Shown: positions 1 to 8,039, numbered from the stretch's first letter. The stretch: 19,613 nucleotides of DNA from JAHEJA01 sp965656445 (GCA_965656445.1 CBFHKO010000020.1:1-19613), one strand, 5' to 3'. The notes: a model not told the origin generated them from the sequence alone. Made by a program: numbers and translations.

Positions 1-176
1 TTTGGGAATAATTTTTTTATTATTAATATCAATAACTTAAATTAAAGGAATTGTAATCTCTTATCACCCACCATCCTCCCTTCTAAAATGACACAATCAC
101 TTAAACGATGTGTTGTTTTCCTAAAATTTGACATAATTCATCGGTAAACCTCACCCAAGTCAGTGGAGAGTGTCTT
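1..176. other. AT-rich upstream region without a recognised gene
   Basis: AT-rich stretch ahead of the RTX gene. I see no convincing open frame, RNA gene or terminator. It presumably carries the promoter and leader of the gene that starts at 177, but no clear -35/-10 pair stands out. Confidence 0.4.
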
Positions 177-1115
177 TTGTATTTTAATCCTGAATATATT
201 GCGAATGTAGTGATGTTTCTCGGTCTGTGTATCGGGTTTCTTGATCTCTCTCCCCTTTTTGGCTCTGACGATACAGACGACGCCGATACAGCGACGCCTC
301 CTGAACCAGAAGACGTCGTAACGCCAGAATTAACAGGCGAAAACAATCCATTAGAGAGCTATATCGCAGAAAACTTTAGCCAAACGGAAACGGGCACCGA
401 AGCCCCTGACTATTTAGAGGCGCTCACATCTGGGGCGTTATTTGGCCTAGAGGGCGATGATCAAATTCAAGGCAGCGCCGAAAATGATCACCTTGAAGGG
501 GACGCTGGAAATGATTCTATGTCAGCGGCCGACGGTGACGATTTCGCCGATGGTGGGTCTGGAAACGACACGATCTATGGGATGAATGGCAACGACCAGG
601 TTTTTGGCGGTCTGGATGATGACCTTATCGAAGGCAACAACGGCGAGGATATTGTAGACGGCGGTGATGGCAATGATACCATTTCAGGGGGCGCCGGCCT
701 TGATGCATTGGTTGGCGGTGCTGGGGATGATCTAATCGCCTCAGATCGCGCGGATAATGAGGCCGACTTTACCCGCGGTTTTGGTGATAGCCTGAATGGT
801 GGCGAAGGAAACGATAGGTTGTTCTTTACCAATGGCGACACTGTGATTGGGGGGACTGGTGAAGATACCTTCCATATGGTCGACGTCAACACAGAAGCCG
901 ATCCCAATTCCGCCTATATCTTGGATTTTGAAAGTGGCGTGGACACAATCCAAGTCTATTATCAACCAACAACAGACGAAACAGGGGCACAGATCACACC
1001 TGAGATCGGCACTCAGATCGACTCAGATCGACTCAGATCGACTCAGATTCCGGTTGGACAACCGTCTTTGTCAACAATATCCCCGTTCTCGTGGTCAATT
1101 CTGCCGTCGGCATAG
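177..1115 (+). CDS. RTX-type calcium-binding protein, C-terminus frameshifted
   Basis: Predicted 312-residue secreted or surface protein of the hemolysin-type calcium-binding (RTX) family. The start used is a TTG with GGAG about 8 bases upstream. A hydrophobic segment at residues 11-28 could be a signal anchor, and an acidic Asp/Pro/Glu-rich linker follows (30-60). Residues about 87-190 hold successive glycine- and aspartate-rich nonapeptides (for example GGSGNDTIYG, GGDGNDTISG, GGAGDDLIA), the calcium-binding beta-roll repeats. The sequence is Asp-rich and in frame up to about residue 284. There a 3.8-copy 10-bp repeat (1011-1048) shifts the frame and the last 28 residues are Ser/Pro-rich and unlike the family. 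Reading the other frame from 1046 gives a family-like tail ending at 1165. The present gene is therefore either a frameshifted allele or one phase of a slippage-variable gene. Function beyond calcium binding is unknown. Confidence 0.8.
   Translation: MYFNPEYIANVVMFLGLCIGFLDLSPLFGSDDTDDADTATPPEPEDVVTPELTGENNPLESYIAENFSQTETGTEAPDYLEALTSGALFGLEGDDQIQGSAENDHLEGDAGNDSMSAADGDDFADGGSGNDTIYGMNGNDQVFGGLDDDLIEGNNGEDIVDGGDGNDTISGGAGLDALVGGAGDDLIASDRADNEADFTRGFGDSLNGGEGNDRLFFTNGDTVIGGTGEDTFHMVDVNTEADPNSAYILDFESGVDTIQVYYQPTTDETGAQITPEIGTQIDSDRLRSTQIPVGQPSLSTISPFSWSILPSA
1011..1048 (+). repeat. 3.8-copy 10-bp tandem repeat inside the RTX gene
   Basis: Perfect direct repeats of ACTCAGATCG at 1011-1020, 1021-1030 and 1031-1040, followed by an 8-base partial copy at 1041-1048. 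Because 10 is not a multiple of 3, each gain or loss of a unit changes the reading frame downstream. With two units fewer (1.8 copies) or one more (4.8 copies), the upstream RTX frame joins the conserved-looking tail. Confidence 0.95.
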
Positions 1116-1165
1116 CAACGGATGACATGCAATTCGTCCTGCCTGAGACATTAAACATTGTTTAA
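1046..1165 (+). pseudogene. Out-of-frame C-terminal segment of the RTX protein
   Basis: Read from 1046, this stretch encodes about 40 residues that continue naturally from the upstream protein: it opens with DSGWTTVFVNN, contains IPVLVVNSAVGIATDDMQFV and ends ETLNIV at a TAA (1163-1165). The alternation of hydrophobic strands and the GIATDDM motif resemble the usual last segment of rhodobacterial RTX proteins. The TAA directly touches the tgt stop codon (1166-1168), as expected for the original gene end. It is not in frame with the gene start in this sequence. Joined in frame, the protein would have about 322 residues. Confidence 0.7.
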
Positions 1166-2296
1166 TTAAAGCGGATCAATGTCCCCTTGGGCCCGCCCCT
1201 CGTGAAATGCTTTTTCCCATTGATCAAACGTACCAGCGGCAATCGCATCGCGCATACCCTGCATGATATCTTGGAAATATCTCAGGTTATGCCAGGTGAG
1301 CAACATCCCCGAAATCATTTCTTGCGACTTGAAAACATGGTGCAAATAGGCCCGTGAGTAATTGCTGCAGGCAGGACATGCGCATCCTTCATCCAAGGGG
1401 CGTGGGTCATCTTGGTGTCGGGCATTTTTGATGTTTACCACTCCGTGGCGGGTAAAGACCTGCCCCGTGCGACCAGACCGACTTGGTAGAACGCAGTCCA
1501 TCATGTCAACACCGCGTTTGACGGCGCCGACGATATCATCAGGCTTGCCGACCCCCATCAAATAGCGGGGACGATCCACAGGTAACATATCCGGCGCATA
1601 ATAAAGTACGTCAAACATGGCCTCTTGGCCCTCGCCCACGGCAAGCCCACCAATTGCATAGCCGTCGAACTCAATATCGCGCAATGCATTGGCACTTTCT
1701 TCGCGGAAATCGCGCTCTAGCCCACCTTGTTGAATACCAAATAGAGCATGGCCTGGACGATCCCCAAAGGCATCACGTGAGCGTTGCGCCCATCGCATAG
1801 AAAGGCGCATGCTCTCGGCAATACGTTTGCGATCCGCAGGCAAAGCCGGACATTCATCAAAGCACATGACGATGTCGCTTCCTAAGAGGCGCTGAATTTC
1901 CATGGATCTCTCGGGCGTGATTTCATGCCGAGAGCCGTCAATGTGGGATTTGAACGTCACACCATGTTCTGTGAGCTTGCGCAAATCCGCCAAAGACATC
2001 ACTTGAAACCCACCGCTATCCGTTAAAATCGGGCGATCCCAATTCATAAACTTGTGAAGGCCCCCAAGCCTATCAATGCGTTCCGCTGTTGGACGCAGCA
2101 TCAAATGATAGGTATTCCCCAAAAGGATATCAGCCCCCGTTGCACGCACGCTTTCGGGCATCATCGCCTTTACCGTTGCAGCGGTGCCAACAGGCATGAA
2201 AGCAGGTGTGCGAATGTCACCGCGCGGGGTTGAGATTACGCCGGCGCGGGCTTTGCCATCGGTGGCATTGAGTTCAAATGAGATACGTTGTGTCAT
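1166..2296 (-). CDS. tgt: Queuine/preQ1 tRNA-ribosyltransferase
   Basis: Cytosolic enzyme that exchanges guanine 34 of tRNAs with GUN anticodons for preQ1, a step of queuosine synthesis. The 376 residues match the usual family length. The LTDSGGFQVMSL motif carries the general acid/base Asp93. MMDCVLPSRSGR carries the nucleophile Asp267. The zinc site is Cys305, Cys307, Cys310 and His336 (CxCxxC then LLTWHNLRY). The start is placed at MTQRISFELNATDGKAR because this is where family members begin; a longer in-frame GTG extension from 2344 is unlike the family. No clear Shine-Dalgarno sequence precedes this ATG. The gene lies downstream of tig but behind its terminator, so it probably has its own promoter in 2297-2393. 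It converges on the RTX gene with no intergenic bases if the RTX frame is restored. Confidence 0.96.
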   Translation of the reverse strand: MTQRISFELNATDGKARAGVISTPRGDIRTPAFMPVGTAATVKAMMPESVRATGADILLGNTYHLMLRPTAERIDRLGGLHKFMNWDRPILTDSGGFQVMSLADLRKLTEHGVTFKSHIDGSRHEITPERSMEIQRLLGSDIVMCFDECPALPADRKRIAESMRLSMRWAQRSRDAFGDRPGHALFGIQQGGLERDFREESANALRDIEFDGYAIGGLAVGEGQEAMFDVLYYAPDMLPVDRPRYLMGVGKPDDIVGAVKRGVDMMDCVLPSRSGRTGQVFTRHGVVNIKNARHQDDPRPLDEGCACPACSNYSRAYLHHVFKSQEMISGMLLTWHNLRYFQDIMQGMRDAIAAGTFDQWEKAFHEGRAQGDIDPL

Positions 2297-2393
2297 AGGG
2301 GTGAATTGGCTTAGTTGGCAAAAAAAGAAAACCCCCAAGTTCACTTTTTGTTAGATTTTATCCCCAATCAAGGATCAAACACAGGCCAAAAAC

Positions 2394-2422
2394 AAAAAAG
2401 CCGCTGATAAACAGCGGCTTTT
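2394..2422 (-). terminator. Intrinsic terminator of tig
   Basis: Perfect 11-bp inverted repeat (AAAAGCCGCTG at 2396-2406, CAGCGGCTTTT at 2412-2422) with a 5-base loop. On the minus strand it is followed by a T run (TTTTTTG then TTTTT). It starts about 20 bases after the tig stop codon, the classic position and shape for a rho-independent terminator. Confidence 0.9.
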
Positions 2423-2443
2423 GAGATGCATTTGTAAGACAGC

Positions 2444-3775
2444 TTACTCAGCTTCTAGTGCATCAATCGCTGTTTGAAGTTCGTCTTTTGACACTTCTTT
2501 TTCGCTCACGGATGCGTTCTCTACAACGTGATCAACAACTTTATCCTCGAACAATGGCGCGCGAAGCTGTTGTTGCATTTGTGCGTTTTGCTGAATGAAT
2601 TCAAAGAACTGACGCTCTTGACCAGGGTACTGACGTGCCTGCTGCATGATTGCTTGAGACATTTCCGCATCTGTTACTTCAACGTTTGCTTTTTGACCGA
2701 TTTCAGCAAGCAAGAGACCCAAACGTACGCGACGCTCAGCCAATGTGTTATGCTCTTCTGTTGGCTCGATCTTTTCGTGATCGTGACCTTCAACTTCTGG
2801 GTTTTCTTCGTGCCAGAGTTGATGCGCGATTTGATCTGCTTCAGCAGTCACCAAGGATGGTGGAAGGTCAAAAGAAACAACCCCGTCCAAAGCATCAAGC
2901 AAAGCACGCTTCATAACAGCGCGGGACGCGCCTGCATATTCGGCTTCTAGACGCTCAGAGACTTGGCCTTTGAGACCCTCAAGATCTTCTGCGCCGAATT
3001 TCTTCGCCAATTCGTCGTCGATTTCCGCCGCAACAGGCTCTTCGATTTTCTTGATTGTGCACTCGAATGTTGCGTCTTTGCCAGCAAGGTGCTCTGCGCC
3101 GTATTCCGCTGGGAACTGAACTTCGACCATTTTCACGTCGCCAGTTTTAACACCAACCAATTGCTCTTCGAAGCCTGGAATGAATGAGCCAGAGCCAAGA
3201 ACCAATGGGTAATCTTCTGCGGATCCACCTTCAAAAGCTTCGCCGTCAACTTTGCCAACGAAGTCAAATGTGACTTGATCTTTGTCTTTTGCTTTTGACG
3301 CTTTGCTGCGCTCTTTGAAGTTCTGGGCAGTTGAGGCCAAGTTTTCCAAGGCTTCAGTAACAGAGGCGTCGTCCGCTTTGACAACCAATTTCTCAAGCTT
3401 GATGGCCGAAAAATCAACTTCTGGGATTTCTGGAAGCGCTTCGTATGACATGTCAACTTGGACGTCGTCGCCCTCTTTCCAGTCTTCGTTTGTCATTTTG
3501 ACTTCTGGCTGCATCGCTGGGCGATCGCCTGATTTTTCAAAGTGCTCGTTCATTGCGCCATCGATGGTTTCTTGCATCGCTTCGCCCAAGACACGTGGAC
3601 CGAACTGTTTCTTTAGCATCGCCATAGGCACTTTGCCTTTGCGGAAACCCTTCATTTCGATGTCTGGCTGCGCTTCAACCAATTTTTCGTTTACTTTCGC
3701 GTCCAACTCAGCTGCTGTGACGACGATAGAATAGGCGCGCTTTAGGCCTTCGTTGAGGGTCTCTGTGACCTGCAT
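2444..3775 (-). CDS. tig: Trigger factor, ribosome-associated chaperone and prolyl isomerase
   Basis: Chaperone that docks at the ribosome exit tunnel and folds nascent chains. The 443 residues fit the family. The N-terminal ribosome-binding domain has the signature GFRKGKVP at residues 43-50. An FKBP-type prolyl isomerase domain covers roughly residues 155-245 (DKDQVTFDFVGKVDGEAFEGG through ATFECTIKKIEEP). The rest is the helical substrate-binding C-domain, Gln-rich near the end (QQNAQMQQQL). The start is placed at MQVTETLNEGLKRAY, with CGGAG seven bases upstream; an in-frame ATG extension of 28 residues is unlike any trigger factor. It is probably a single-gene unit, bounded by its own terminator at 2394-2422. 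In many bacteria clpP and clpX follow tig; here tgt does. Confidence 0.96.
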   Translation of the reverse strand: MQVTETLNEGLKRAYSIVVTAAELDAKVNEKLVEAQPDIEMKGFRKGKVPMAMLKKQFGPRVLGEAMQETIDGAMNEHFEKSGDRPAMQPEVKMTNEDWKEGDDVQVDMSYEALPEIPEVDFSAIKLEKLVVKADDASVTEALENLASTAQNFKERSKASKAKDKDQVTFDFVGKVDGEAFEGGSAEDYPLVLGSGSFIPGFEEQLVGVKTGDVKMVEVQFPAEYGAEHLAGKDATFECTIKKIEEPVAAEIDDELAKKFGAEDLEGLKGQVSERLEAEYAGASRAVMKRALLDALDGVVSFDLPPSLVTAEADQIAHQLWHEENPEVEGHDHEKIEPTEEHNTLAERRVRLGLLLAEIGQKANVEVTDAEMSQAIMQQARQYPGQERQFFEFIQQNAQMQQQLRAPLFEDKVVDHVVENASVSEKEVSKDELQTAIDALEAE

Positions 3776-3923
3776 GAGAATACTCCGTTTAGTTAAGCGC
3801 GCAGTCAGGCACGCAAGACAAATTTGGGACCTTCTATTTTGCAAAAGGCCGCTGTGCAAGGGCTTTGATCAAGGAAACTGACGCAGGCCCGATGAGAACG
3901 TCAAAAACTTGGGAATTTTAGGA

Positions 3924-4370
3924 TTATTTTGGCAAATCACCTGACAAAACATAACGCAAGATTTGCGCAACTTGCTCAGGTGTTTCGACAACAGCCAAGG
4001 CCGCAGCGTCCACTTCTTTCAAGGCATGTTGATGATCGGCACCATGCATAACAACAAGAGATTTGCCCAAGGCACTTGCATAGCCTGCATCAAAGGCCGC
4101 GTTCCATTGTTTGTACTTATCGCCGAAGCGAACAACAACGATATCCGCCTCTTCGATCAATTTACGAGTGCGAATAGCGTTTAGCTTGGCCCCTTTGTGA
4201 TCGTGCCAGAACTTATTATCCTCTGCCCCCATGATCGTCACACCGCAATCGTCGCTATTGCCATGATCGGTTACGGGTGCGGAAAAGTGAACATTCAACC
4301 CATCACACAACGCCATAATCTCTTCGCGCCAAGATGTGTGGATTTCCCCAGAGAGGTATACAGAATACAT
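3924..4370 (-). CDS. ytoQ: YtoQ-family protein
   Basis: A 148-residue soluble protein of the YtoQ family, which belongs with nucleoside 2-deoxyribosyltransferase-like folds. It opens with the family hallmark YLSGEIHTSWREE, followed by VTDHGNSDDCG, a middle block KLNAIRTRKLIEEADIVVVRFGDKYKQWNAAFDAGYASALGK, and a C-terminal helix. The biochemical role of the family is not established as far as I know. The start is set at the ATG at 4370, because AAGGA lies seven bases upstream of it; the in-frame GTG six bases earlier would sit almost on top of that ribosome-binding site. It follows the 53-residue membrane protein gene by 15 bases and is likely co-transcribed with it. Confidence 0.9.
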   Translation of the reverse strand: MYSVYLSGEIHTSWREEIMALCDGLNVHFSAPVTDHGNSDDCGVTIMGAEDNKFWHDHKGAKLNAIRTRKLIEEADIVVVRFGDKYKQWNAAFDAGYASALGKSLVVMHGADHQHALKEVDAAALAVVETPEQVAQILRYVLSGDLPK

Positions 4371-4385
4371 AGCCACGTCCTTTGA

Positions 4386-4547
4386 TCATTTCTTTCGCAC
4401 ATAAGGTATCAAAAACACCAAACAGGCAACCAAGAAGAAGAGGCTGCCAAACATTGCCCAGAAATCACCGAGACTGGCGATGATAAAGCCAATCGCCGAG
4501 ATGATGAATAAAATCCAACCAATGAGTGTGATGGTGTGATCGCTCAT
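4386..4547 (-). CDS. Small two-helix membrane protein, function unknown
   Basis: A 53-residue protein starting MSDHTITLIGWILF and ending PYVRKK. Two hydrophobic stretches (about residues 7-25 and 29-49) are joined by a short GDFW turn, and a basic tail follows, so a two-pass inner-membrane hairpin with both ends in the cytoplasm is likely. AAAGGA lies about ten bases before the ATG, and the same CAAAGGAC string precedes the YtoQ gene that follows 15 bases later. I do not recognise a family. The intact frame, the ribosome-binding site and the tight spacing support a real gene. Confidence 0.75.
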   Translation of the reverse strand: MSDHTITLIGWILFIISAIGFIIASLGDFWAMFGSLFFLVACLVFLIPYVRKK

Positions 4548-4634
4548 GTTCTCGTGGTCCTTTGGTCAATTGTCTTAAGGTGCATATACCCATTCACCGC
4601 GTTTGAATACTGGCTTTGCTTTAGTCAGCCCAAC

Positions 4635-4663
4635 TGTATGAGACGCGATCAACCTCGCCTCAA
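4635..4663 (-). promoter_or_regulatory. Candidate promoter for the small membrane protein and ytoQ
   Basis: On the minus strand TTGAGG (4658-4663) and CATACA (4635-4640) are separated by 17 bases, a fair match to a housekeeping promoter. It sits in the gap between the alpha/beta hydrolase stop and the 53-residue gene. It is a pattern match only. Confidence 0.3.
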
Positions 4664-4681
4664 TAGTGAAACCTGTGCCCA

Positions 4682-5485
4682 TTACACACCCGCCAAAAAG
4701 CGTGAAATCTCATCGCTGACGGTTTCAGGATGGGAGAGCGGCACCATGTGGCCTGCTTTCTCTATCACTTTGAGTGTAACATTCGGTAATCTTGCACCTA
4801 ATTGCGCCGTTATGTGACGCATGATGTCAACGGTATGTTCGGCTTCGATCACCAAGGTCGGGGCTGTGATGGCCTCGATTACACCGGCTGTGGTCAACCC
4901 CGCATTGTCGTCAATGAGCGTGCCATTTGTGGCCGCGACTAATCTGATACGGTCGCTCATGTAAGTTTGGAGATATTCGGGCAATTGCGACCACCGATGA
5001 CCACCCCAGAGCTCACTAAAGAGTTCTGTGGCTAATTGCGTATCACCCCGCTGAAAGGCCTCAAAAAACGCCTTGTGATCTTGATCATAAACCTGACGTA
5101 GGCTTTGATCCCCTTCAAAGGCCAGTGCAAACAACACCGGCTCAATCAAGGTAAGGGACCGTGTATAGTGTGGAAAGTCTCTCGCCAACCTCAACGCGAG
5201 CGTTGCGCCAAAGGAATGCCCGATGATGTCAGTGGGCTCCGTCAAAAACGTGGCGGCAACCTCTGTGCAAAGGGTATGATAATCGCCCTCTCCGTCCCAT
5301 GGACCACTTTGTCCATGACCCGGAAGATCAACTAAGGTCATCGTGCATTGATCCGACAGGCCTTTGGCAATCGGGGTCCATGCCGAGGCCTGCCCTAGGG
5401 AGCAATGCAACATGAGAGCGTTTCGCTCCCCCGACCCGATAGTTGACCAAGACGTGGGATGCCCCGCGCGAATATCGTTAGGCAT
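4682..5485 (-). CDS. Alpha/beta hydrolase
   Basis: A 267-residue cytosolic hydrolase of the alpha/beta fold. The nucleophile elbow is GHSFGA (Ser91), an oxyanion segment HCSLGQ lies at 27-32, DLPGHGQSG is at 53-61, and the catalytic His246 is in AGHMVPLSHP. The usual acid position after strand 6 reads LVIEAEHTVD, so the acidic member of the triad is not in the canonical spot; Glu214, Glu216 or Asp220 could serve. The overall look is close to 3-oxoadipate enol-lactonase and meta-cleavage hydrolase relatives, but the substrate cannot be assigned. It is the last gene of the minus-strand catabolic operon. Its ribosome-binding site GAGGT overlaps the TGA of the monooxygenase gene nine bases upstream, which points to coupled translation. 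Confidence 0.85.
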   Translation of the reverse strand: MPNDIRAGHPTSWSTIGSGERNALMLHCSLGQASAWTPIAKGLSDQCTMTLVDLPGHGQSGPWDGEGDYHTLCTEVAATFLTEPTDIIGHSFGATLALRLARDFPHYTRSLTLIEPVLFALAFEGDQSLRQVYDQDHKAFFEAFQRGDTQLATELFSELWGGHRWSQLPEYLQTYMSDRIRLVAATNGTLIDDNAGLTTAGVIEAITAPTLVIEAEHTVDIMRHITAQLGARLPNVTLKVIEKAGHMVPLSHPETVSDEISRFLAGV

Positions 5486-5494
5486 AATTTGACC

Positions 5495-6808
5495 TCACAT
5501 TGTGCTGGTGGTGCATGAACTGGATTCGACCACTTTGGCAAGCGTCCTAGGTGCAATCGTTGGGGGCGCAGAATTCAACGTATCTTTGGCAAAACCCGCG
5601 GCCGCCTTGTATTTCGCCATAAACTCTAGCCGCTCATCCTCAGGAATGACTGCGTCGATATCATCGAAAATACCACCGCATCGTTCATCTAGAATATTCA
5701 ACAATCCAAACGGGCCAGAGCCACGATTTCGCAAGACAACTTCTGAAATTGGACCACAAAGCTGTTCATCATAGGCGGTCAAAGCCGTGGATGTCACACC
5801 GAACTCAATCATTTTTGCCCCCAATACCCGTGCATCAACGATGGCTTGGCTCGCGCCATTTGACCCTGTTGGATACATGGCATGGGCCGCGTCCCCCATC
5901 AAAGCGACGGCCCCATCGGTCCAAGACGGGATCGGGTCGCGATCAATCATCGGGTTTTCATAGGCGCAATCGGCCTGTTTCAACATCTCGGGCACATCCA
6001 GCCAATCGTATTTGAAACCTTCAAAATAATGGGCGAATTCGTCAATCTCCACAGGGCGGAACCAACCATCTTGGGTCCAACCGTCTGCGGCATCGGTTGT
6101 ATATTCCGCAATCCAATTAATCAAAGCATAGCCTTCATCATCCGTTTGCGAAATCGGATAGATCACCATTCTATTTTGATGCGTTCCAAGACCGACAAAA
6201 GAAGACTGCGTGCGCAAAGGCTTGGCGCGCACGGTCCCTCGCCACATGATGGCACCGCCCCAATGAATGGGCGGTTGATCAGGATACATCTGTGCACGGA
6301 TCGCAGAATGTATGCCATCGGCACCGATTAACAATCTGCCGCTCACATCACGGGATGTTCCATCGCTTTGAGTGATCTTGGCTACTACGCTTTCTTGTGT
6401 TTGCGCATACCCAGTGACCCTTGCGCCCAACTCAACACAGTCCACCCCAGCACGGTCAATCAATGTTTGATAGAGAAGCATATGAAATTGCCCACGATGG
6501 GCCGCGTATTGGGGCCAGTGGTATCCAGCATGCGTTCCACGTGTCTCGGCATAGACTTCTTTGCCATTCAACCCAACCAAGGCCCATTCTTCGGCCGCCA
6601 CACCAATTTTGTCCATTTCGGTTGCAGTAATGCCAAGATCAAACAATTCGCGCACTGCATTTGGTTGGATATTGATCCCAACACCCAAGGGACGCATCTC
6701 TTTTGAGGATTCAAAAATTTTGAACGGCACACCGATTTGGTGCAAGGTCAGTCCCAAGGTCAGGCCTGCTATGCCACCTCCAGAAATGAGGACATATTTT
6801 TCAGTCAT
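5495..6808 (-). CDS. FAD-dependent aromatic monooxygenase (PhzS / salicylate hydroxylase-like)
   Basis: A 437-residue class A flavoprotein hydroxylase. The N-terminal dinucleotide-binding motif is SGGGIAGL (residues 9-16) with the ribose-binding Glu33 about 20 residues on. LGVGINIQPNAVREL (41-55) and YAAHRGQFHMLL (101-112, Arg105) are typical of the flavin-dependent oxidoreductase group related to PhzS. GADGIHSAIR (162-171) is the DG motif contacting FAD and NAD(P)H, and LMGDAAHAMYPTGSNGASQAI (303-323) is the second FAD motif. Such enzymes insert one oxygen atom into phenolic or heteroaromatic acids using NAD(P)H and O2; the substrate here is unknown. It lies 32 bases after the P450 gene. The ribosome-binding site is weak (AAAGG about 14 bases upstream). 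Confidence 0.88.
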   Translation of the reverse strand: MTEKYVLISGGGIAGLTLGLTLHQIGVPFKIFESSKEMRPLGVGINIQPNAVRELFDLGITATEMDKIGVAAEEWALVGLNGKEVYAETRGTHAGYHWPQYAAHRGQFHMLLYQTLIDRAGVDCVELGARVTGYAQTQESVVAKITQSDGTSRDVSGRLLIGADGIHSAIRAQMYPDQPPIHWGGAIMWRGTVRAKPLRTQSSFVGLGTHQNRMVIYPISQTDDEGYALINWIAEYTTDAADGWTQDGWFRPVEIDEFAHYFEGFKYDWLDVPEMLKQADCAYENPMIDRDPIPSWTDGAVALMGDAAHAMYPTGSNGASQAIVDARVLGAKMIEFGVTSTALTAYDEQLCGPISEVVLRNRGSGPFGLLNILDERCGGIFDDIDAVIPEDERLEFMAKYKAAAGFAKDTLNSAPPTIAPRTLAKVVESSSCTTSTM

Positions 6809-6840
6809 ATTTCTTGTAATACCTTTTATTTAGCGTCCAA

Positions 6841-8019
6841 CTATTGCAGTAGGACAGGAATTTGCACTGGCCCTCGAAACCCAAAACCGCGCCAAATCAC
6901 ATCATCGCGGTTTGGAATTTCCATATTCGGAAATCGGTCAAACAATACAGGCAGCATGATATGACCAACAGCACGGCGGGCCACATGTGTGCCCTGACAG
7001 AAATGCGGACCGTTGCCAAAAGATTGATGCACACAATCCTCGCGATACACATCAAACGCTTCGCCATTTGACACGACATCCTCGTCACGGTTGGCACTGG
7101 CTTGGATCGTCATGACTGTATCGCCTTTGGGAATGTGATAGCCCCGAATTTCGGTATCCTCAGTCACAAGACGAGATGAGGCTGAAATAGGGGCAACCCA
7201 GCGTATGCCTTCTTCTAAGGCGCGGATCCAATCATTGTGTTTCTTGACCTCGCTCAATTGGTCTGGATTGGTCAAAAGCCCGTACAAGGTGGTATTCAAA
7301 GCATCGCGTGGCTCGTTAATACCTCCGCCGATCGCAATTTTGATATTGGCATAAATTTGCTTTTCAGGAATGGGATCATCTGCATTCAACATGACCGAAA
7401 AGGCCGAATTATTCGGATTTGCGCGATGACGATCTTGTATCCGATCCAACAGAGCATGAATGCCCTCGTTTGCGCGATCTGACCGTTCAAACGGCGCATC
7501 ACGCCAGCCAAAGTTTCCAGCCCCTTCAATCAACGCCTGCGACCATTCCATCATATCGGCGTCACTGGCCTCGTCCATGCCCAGCAATATAGCAAGGCCT
7601 CGCGCCGCATAGGCTCCTGATAACAGCTCAAACAGATCAACAACCTCGCCCTTGGGAAGGCGGGCAACATAGGCCTCGGCAATTTTTTGATACTGGGGCA
7701 TCCACTCTTGGGTGATCACTTTGGGCGCAAAAGCCGGCGCCATTGCCATGCGCTCTCTTCGATGCGCTTCGCCATCTTTTCGCATTAAGGTATGCGCCCA
7801 AAATGCGCGTTTCATTGGGGTATTTGGATCATCCGAGCTGAAAATTTCAGGGTTGTCTTTGACGTATTTGGTGTCCTCGGCCTTGGTCAGCAACGTCCGT
7901 CCAGCCGATTTCACACGACACACAGGGGCTTGGGACCGCAATCGCCGATAGATGGGGAACGGATCAATATTTAACTGATCCAGCGTTATCTCAGTATCTA
8001 CAGGAGCCGTCTGCACCAT
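6841..8019 (-). CDS. Cytochrome P450
   Basis: A 392-residue soluble bacterial P450. The haem loop FGNGPHFCQGTHVAR places the thiolate ligand at Cys341, the K-helix ExxR is Glu270-Arg273, and the C-helix HRRERMAMAPAF (86-97) resembles the usual haem-propionate contact region. The I-helix reads AIGGGINEPRDAL (229-241). The acid Glu236 is followed by Pro rather than the threonine of the usual oxygen-activating acid-alcohol pair. Bacterial P450s of this length need separate redox partners; no ferredoxin or ferredoxin reductase gene is in the window. It follows the amidohydrolase by 20 bases with AGGGGG as ribosome-binding site. The context suggests hydroxylation or O-demethylation of an aromatic or related acid, which is inference. 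Confidence 0.93.
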   Translation of the reverse strand: MVQTAPVDTEITLDQLNIDPFPIYRRLRSQAPVCRVKSAGRTLLTKAEDTKYVKDNPEIFSSDDPNTPMKRAFWAHTLMRKDGEAHRRERMAMAPAFAPKVITQEWMPQYQKIAEAYVARLPKGEVVDLFELLSGAYAARGLAILLGMDEASDADMMEWSQALIEGAGNFGWRDAPFERSDRANEGIHALLDRIQDRHRANPNNSAFSVMLNADDPIPEKQIYANIKIAIGGGINEPRDALNTTLYGLLTNPDQLSEVKKHNDWIRALEEGIRWVAPISASSRLVTEDTEIRGYHIPKGDTVMTIQASANRDEDVVSNGEAFDVYREDCVHQSFGNGPHFCQGTHVARRAVGHIMLPVLFDRFPNMEIPNRDDVIWRGFGFRGPVQIPVLLQ

Positions 8020-8039
8020 GATGTCCCCCTAAAATTGGA

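Noticed and set aside
575..965. Minus-strand open frames opposite the RTX gene
   Set aside because: Ser/Pro-rich low-complexity translations caused by the Gly/Asp repeats on the other strand; no start signals.
2528..2950. Long plus-strand open frames opposite tig
   Set aside because: They are antisense shadows of the well-supported trigger factor gene.
3899..3904. TTGACG on the minus strand as a tig promoter -35
   Set aside because: No acceptable -10 box at the right distance, so not annotated.
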